Shown: positions 60,565 to 64,000 of the stretch, in pieces | Position numbering within the stretch: position 1 is the stretch's first letter | Layout: the number at the start of each line of letters is the position of its first letter | Assembly (NCBI GenBank): GCA_016744115.1 | Contig: JADGEZ010000005.1 | Span: 1 to 64,000 of the forward strand | Source: Sulfurimonas sp. | Lineage (GTDB): Bacteria; Campylobacterota; Campylobacteria; Campylobacterales; Sulfurimonadaceae | Direction: 5' to 3' | DNA: 64,000 nucleotides | Notes under the pieces: model-generated | What the model was told of the DNA's origin: nothing | The model's input: the letters and a program-made list of their open reading frames with translations, nothing else | The model's database searches: none | Translations under genes and position numbers: made by a program

Positions 60565-61107
60565 CCCCTCAAGAGCTTTTATCTTATAACTTCGTCTATG
60601 AATGGCACAGTACCCATACTTTTTAATCATCTCAATATGTAGTTTCGTCCCATAGCCTTTATGTTTTTCAAATTGATACTGAGGATATTTTTTCGACTCT
60701 TCTAAAATATCTCTATCATGAGTTACTTTAGCGATGATTGATGCTGCACTCACTTGAGGTACTTTTCCATCTGCTTTAACCATCGTCTCTAAACTTTTAA
60801 CTCCAAAAGTACTATTTCCATCAAAAAGATAATTTTCACACTTTAATGTATTCATAATCTCTTTTAAAGCACTTGCCAAACACTTGGAAATTCCATCTAA
60901 ATCAATCTCTTTGGCTGAGAATTTTACCACATGATACAAGCTTTTGAGTATAATCTCTTCATAAAGCAGCTCTCGTTTTTTTTCACTTAATTTTTTTGAA
61001 TCATTTAAGCCTTTTATTTCAGCATTTAAAATACACCCAGCAACAACTAAGTCTCCAGCAATTGGTCCACGACCCGCTTCATCTATTCCGCATAATCTTT
61101 CTAACAT
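60547..61107 (-). CDS. rnhB: Ribonuclease HII
   Basis: This 186-aa enzyme has the catalytic GIDEAGRGPIAGDLVVAG, LNDSKKLSEKKRELL, the DGNSTFG strand and AASIIAKVTHDRDI with the further acidic residue. It removes RNA from RNA-DNA hybrids. I chose ATG 61107 (GGGGGAT upstream) instead of the frame opening at 61134, which lies inside the neighbouring gene. Confidence 0.9.
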   Translation of the reverse strand: MLERLCGIDEAGRGPIAGDLVVAGCILNAEIKGLNDSKKLSEKKRELLYEEIILKSLYHVVKFSAKEIDLDGISKCLASALKEIMNTLKCENYLFDGNSTFGVKSLETMVKADGKVPQVSAASIIAKVTHDRDILEESKKYPQYQFEKHKGYGTKLHIEMIKKYGYCAIHRRSYKIKALEGLLFSV

Positions 61108-61108
61108 T

Positions 61109-62173
61109 TTAATCCCCCAAAGCCCAGATATCAAAAGGAATCATCTCCACACTTGAAAGAGGGTGGGAGATAAGCCCTTCAGTATTCATGGTAATTGCAG
61201 TAATTTTTTCAATATTATGTGTGAAAATAAAAGCTTCAAGCTGTTCTACTCTTTTAAACAAAGCTCTTTCATCTGAAAAAGGTATACAAAGAATTATCTC
61301 ACTTAGATTTGGTATATAAAACTCTATTTGCTCTTCATAGTAAGAGTTCACACCTGATTTTAATAACTCTAAATATACCATATTCTCAAATAATCTTCCA
61401 AAATGTTTATCCGTAGTTAAGGCACTTTTTAAAGATATATCACACAGATATACTTTTTTTGTAGCCTTGGAGTGTTCAAATTTTTCTAAAGTATGGATAT
61501 ATTTCTTTGAAACAAGAGAATCAAAAGACTTATAAAGCTTATCCTTAGAAATCTTTCTTGTCACTTTTAATCTTTCGTATATAGCAAATGGGGAAAGCTT
61601 TTGAGACATCATTTTTGTACAAAACTTGAGTATATCAAACTCCATTTCACTAAGTGAAGAGATAAGTGTTTTTTGTATATAAAGAATTCTTTTATCTGAG
61701 TGTAACTTATGAATGGATGGGAATCCACCTAGTTGAAAAAAATGGTTTAAGGCACTTGAATCATACTTATGCTCATAGGCTAAAAATTCTTCATAATCTA
61801 AAGGATAAAGTTGTAAAGTTTGAAGAAAATCTATATCATGGTAATGTACGCAAGAGATAATAAGTTGTGATACATTGAAAAAATGAATTTGGGGAGTATA
61901 ATTATCTAGCACAAGTACATTGATTTTATTCAAGATACAAAACTTTGATAAATCAATATTTAATTGAGTAAAATCAATACGAATATCTTCACAATCAATA
62001 TAAAGATAAGAACTCTTCTTCAAGCTTAAAAGGTAGTTCTTTACAAGCTTAGTTTTACCACTTTGAGAGATACCATTTATCTGATAACTTTTGTCTTCAA
62101 TACTTGCTTTTCTATCTATATATTTATCTATGTGTAAGTCAGTCTTATAAAACTCTTCTAGTAGTATTTCCAT
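61109..62173 (-). CDS. AAA ATPase, AAA_14/DUF4143-like
   Basis: This protein of about 354 aa has Walker A INGISQSGKTKLV and Walker B INVLVLDNY. The following LYPLDYEEFLAYE and FQLGGFPSIHKLHSDKR, and the C-terminal DUF4143-like part (FGRLFENMVYLELLKSGVNS, then YYEEQIEFYIP), are the usual signs of the family. Its role is obscure; several members act in stress or toxin-antitoxin-like functions, but no such claim is made here. I chose ATG 62173 (GGAT upstream). It ends one base before rnhB. Confidence 0.75.
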   Translation of the reverse strand: MEILLEEFYKTDLHIDKYIDRKASIEDKSYQINGISQSGKTKLVKNYLLSLKKSSYLYIDCEDIRIDFTQLNIDLSKFCILNKINVLVLDNYTPQIHFFNVSQLIISCVHYHDIDFLQTLQLYPLDYEEFLAYEHKYDSSALNHFFQLGGFPSIHKLHSDKRILYIQKTLISSLSEMEFDILKFCTKMMSQKLSPFAIYERLKVTRKISKDKLYKSFDSLVSKKYIHTLEKFEHSKATKKVYLCDISLKSALTTDKHFGRLFENMVYLELLKSGVNSYYEEQIEFYIPNLSEIILCIPFSDERALFKRVEQLEAFIFTHNIEKITAITMNTEGLISHPLSSVEMIPFDIWALGD

Positions 62174-62278
62174 ATTTATCCAGTACATTGGGAGTGAAGT
62201 TTCAATTCAATTTTATCAAACAAAATTTTTCGGCATAAACAAAGTCTTAAATGAAAGAAAATTATACACTCAATAGCA

Positions 62279-63778
62279 TTAGTTTTGTCTTTTGTTAAAG
62301 CCCGATGTTCCCTGTTTGGAATTTTGAACAAAGCTTTTACTCCAAGGTTTTAAGTAGCTTGGAATGGCACGACCTTTGAGTTTCATCATGTCTTCTAACA
62401 TACTATCTGCTACGACTTGTTCATTAATTTTTTTGACCTCACAAAGATAGTTAAAAAGTAGTTCCCCTAACCTTTGTAAAGATATTTTCCATGTAGAATT
62501 AGTTTGCTCATATATCCAGATACCAAAGGCATGAAAGTTTTTATAAACACTTTGCTCCTTCCAAAGGAGTTGGATGCTTTTTTTAAAGTTTCCGCTATTG
62601 TAGGTTAAATCCCAAAACCGTGCAAAGCGTTTCATCATTTGAATATCATCAAAGCTAAGGTCTTTATTTTTTAAAATATCATAAGGTGGAATATCGCTAT
62701 AGACCATCTCGTAGTCAATATCGTGACGCTTTATATGTGTACCTGAAAGCTTTTTGAGTATTCCTATTTGAATCTCACAAGAACTCAACTTTACGAGTGC
62801 ATCAAGGTTTTTGCCAAAAATCTCTAAGCCCTCCCCAGGTAATCCGACAATCAAATCAAGATGAATATGTGCCTCAGTTTCATTTTCTAAAAAAGTAATA
62901 TTTTCTTTGATTTTATCGAGTTTAAGTATGCGAGAAATATTTTTTGCAACTTTAAGGTTGAGTGTTTGTATCCCAATTTCAAGTTGGAGTGCTCCATGAG
63001 GGAAAAGTTTCATCTTTTCTTTTAAGGAATCTGGAAAATGATCAGGTATCACTTCAAAGTGTGCAAAGTATGATTCTTCTTTTTCTAAAAAAAAGTCTAA
63101 AATTCGTTTGGCTGATCGAATGTTGAGGTTAAAGGTTCTATCTACAAACTTGAAGTTTCTAGCCCCTCTTTGCCAAAGTTTTTCAAACTCATCTAAGACA
63201 TTTTCAAGATGAAAAGCAAGAACTTTTTCATCCATAGAAGAGAGACAAAACTCACACTCAAAAGGACAACCGCGAGAAATCTCTACATAAATGTAACGGT
63301 TTTGTATATCTTCATCTGTATAAAACTCATAGGGAAGCACAAGTTCTTTAAGGTTTGGAGTAGTCATTGTTATAATTTTTTCTGTAGGAAAAACAGCATT
63401 TTTCAAATCTTTGCATAAGTCGTAAAAACTTACTTCACCCTCGCCTTGGATGATATAATCAGCATCATCAAGATTTACTCTAAATGGAAGATAAGTCACT
63501 TCAGGACCACCAAGTATGATGATAATCTTAGGAGACACTTTTTTAAGTATGTGAATAAGTTCAGCTATCTCACTCACATTCCAAATATAAACACCAAGTC
63601 CAATAACATTAGGCGAGTGCATGAGTAATTTTTCTGCAATAGTTTGTATGGCATCGTTGATACTAAATTCTAGTATTTGAGTATCATCTTGAAGCTCATT
63701 AAGATTTGCATAAAGATAACGAAGACCTATAGAAGTATGCGTATATCTAGCATTTAAAGTAGTTAAGAGTATTTTCAT
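62279..63778 (-). CDS. B12-binding-domain radical SAM protein (DUF4080)
   Basis: This 499-aa protein has an N-terminal cobalamin-binding Rossmann fold (MKILLTTLNARYTHTSIGLR, IIIILGGPEVTYLP, YIIQGEGEVSF). The radical SAM core has SRGCPFECEFCLSS (C-x3-C-x2-C) and DLIVGLPGEGL, and the DUF4080 C-terminus follows. Such enzymes methylate or rearrange unknown substrates. The canonical DxHxxG cobalamin motif is not seen, so B12 binding is uncertain. Confidence 0.82.
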   Translation of the reverse strand: MKILLTTLNARYTHTSIGLRYLYANLNELQDDTQILEFSINDAIQTIAEKLLMHSPNVIGLGVYIWNVSEIAELIHILKKVSPKIIIILGGPEVTYLPFRVNLDDADYIIQGEGEVSFYDLCKDLKNAVFPTEKIITMTTPNLKELVLPYEFYTDEDIQNRYIYVEISRGCPFECEFCLSSMDEKVLAFHLENVLDEFEKLWQRGARNFKFVDRTFNLNIRSAKRILDFFLEKEESYFAHFEVIPDHFPDSLKEKMKLFPHGALQLEIGIQTLNLKVAKNISRILKLDKIKENITFLENETEAHIHLDLIVGLPGEGLEIFGKNLDALVKLSSCEIQIGILKKLSGTHIKRHDIDYEMVYSDIPPYDILKNKDLSFDDIQMMKRFARFWDLTYNSGNFKKSIQLLWKEQSVYKNFHAFGIWIYEQTNSTWKISLQRLGELLFNYLCEVKKINEQVVADSMLEDMMKLKGRAIPSYLKPWSKSFVQNSKQGTSGFNKRQN

Positions 63779-63819
63779 AGAGAGATTTTAGCATAATATT
63801 CTCTCTTAATTATATTCAA

Positions 63820-63848
63820 ACTTGGTTTAGCTCCTAGAATAAACCAAG
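63820..63848 (-). terminator. Possible terminator of the gene at the right edge
   Basis: CTTGGTTT (63820-63827) pairs with AAACCAAG (63841-63848). It lies 11 bases after the stop codon on the minus strand, with only a short T-rich tail. Confidence 0.45.
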
Positions 63849-63858
63849 CCCATTTCAT

Positions 63859-64000
63859 CTAATTGCCTAATTCTCCCTTTGGTGCTAGCTTAGGGATAAG
63901 GTGTTCATACTTAGCATCTGTGAGGGTGTTTAAGAATGCTTCTAGTGCCATAATTCTTCTGTCTGGAAGAGGCTCTGTAGCAACTAAAACACTTGTATTT
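63859..64000 (-). CDS. C-terminal end of a gene, possibly a cytochrome c peroxidase-like protein
   Basis: The last 46 codons are visible and end at TAG 63861-63859; the gene continues beyond the window. The peptide includes PDRRIMALEAFLNTLTDAKY, and FLNTLTD resembles the C-terminal 'FL-x-TLTD' of dihaem cytochrome c peroxidases and related c-type cytochromes. The haem sites would be outside the window, so the assignment is weak. Confidence 0.45.
   Translation of the reverse strand, partial: NTSVLVATEPLPDRRIMALEAFLNTLTDAKYEHLIPKLAPKGELGN

Overview
The window reads as a chromosome segment of a Gram-negative Campylobacterota bacterium, most like Sulfurimonas and its relatives. This is inferred from the AT-rich, densely packed genes, the CcoG cbb3-oxidase maturation protein, a CusCBA-type RND pump, a LapG/LapD pair, GGDEF and HD-GYP regulators, PBP1A, DUF748 and DUF4214 proteins. 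I recognised no rRNA, tRNA, CRISPR array, integrase or intact prophage.

Layout. 1-3.3 kb is a repeat-rich accessory patch. It holds three near-identical copies of a small coiled-coil plus PD-(D/E)XK protein (one cut by the window edge), several tiny membrane-protein genes, two terminators, and many short hairpin repeats with a constant TCAAG loop and changing stems. 3.3-7.6 kb is one very large Ala/Thr/Val-rich DUF4214 plus RTX-like secreted protein with a structured leader. 7.95-21.2 kb is one minus-strand operon (manC, wzm, wzt, methyltransferase with a heptad tail, triple-domain glycosyltransferase, LTA-synthase-like transferase, GT-A-like transferase, acyltransferase). It resembles the E. 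coli O8/O9a scheme: an ABC transporter-exported polysaccharide, probably mannose-containing, whose end is modified by a methyltransferase and recognised by the Wzt C-terminal domain.

21.4-35 kb is mostly housekeeping: phosphofructokinase, a lipoprotein, PBP1A, a lone ABC ATPase, a BioF-like enzyme, an Rpn-type nuclease, an RNA 2'-O-methyltransferase, a LapB-like TPR protein, a YeiH-type transporter and a giant DUF748 protein. 35.2-49 kb has a metal and redox theme: ccoG preceded by a serine-recombinase-like protein that has lost its catalytic residues and has a perfect palindrome over its own promoter, then divergently a FixH/YtkA-like protein with CusCBA. A spore-photoproduct-lyase-like radical SAM enzyme, a DUF302 protein, an internally deleted insertion sequence, and a Cu/Zn permease paired with an ABC exporter follow.

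49.3-64 kb holds an ABC-F ATPase, a GNAT acetyltransferase, a diguanylate cyclase, molybdenum-cofactor genes (moaD, moaE, moeA) coupled to a glutathione peroxidase, lapG-lapD, a heavy-metal-binding lipoprotein, a MITE-like palindrome, an HD-GYP response regulator, rnhB, an ATPase and a B12-binding radical SAM protein. It ends in the C-terminus of a gene running off the right edge.

The least ordinary items are the recombinase-derived putative autorepressor (36.7-37.4 kb), the cassette-like patch at the left end, the constant-loop hairpin family, and the repeat-encoded heptad tail of the polysaccharide methyltransferase.
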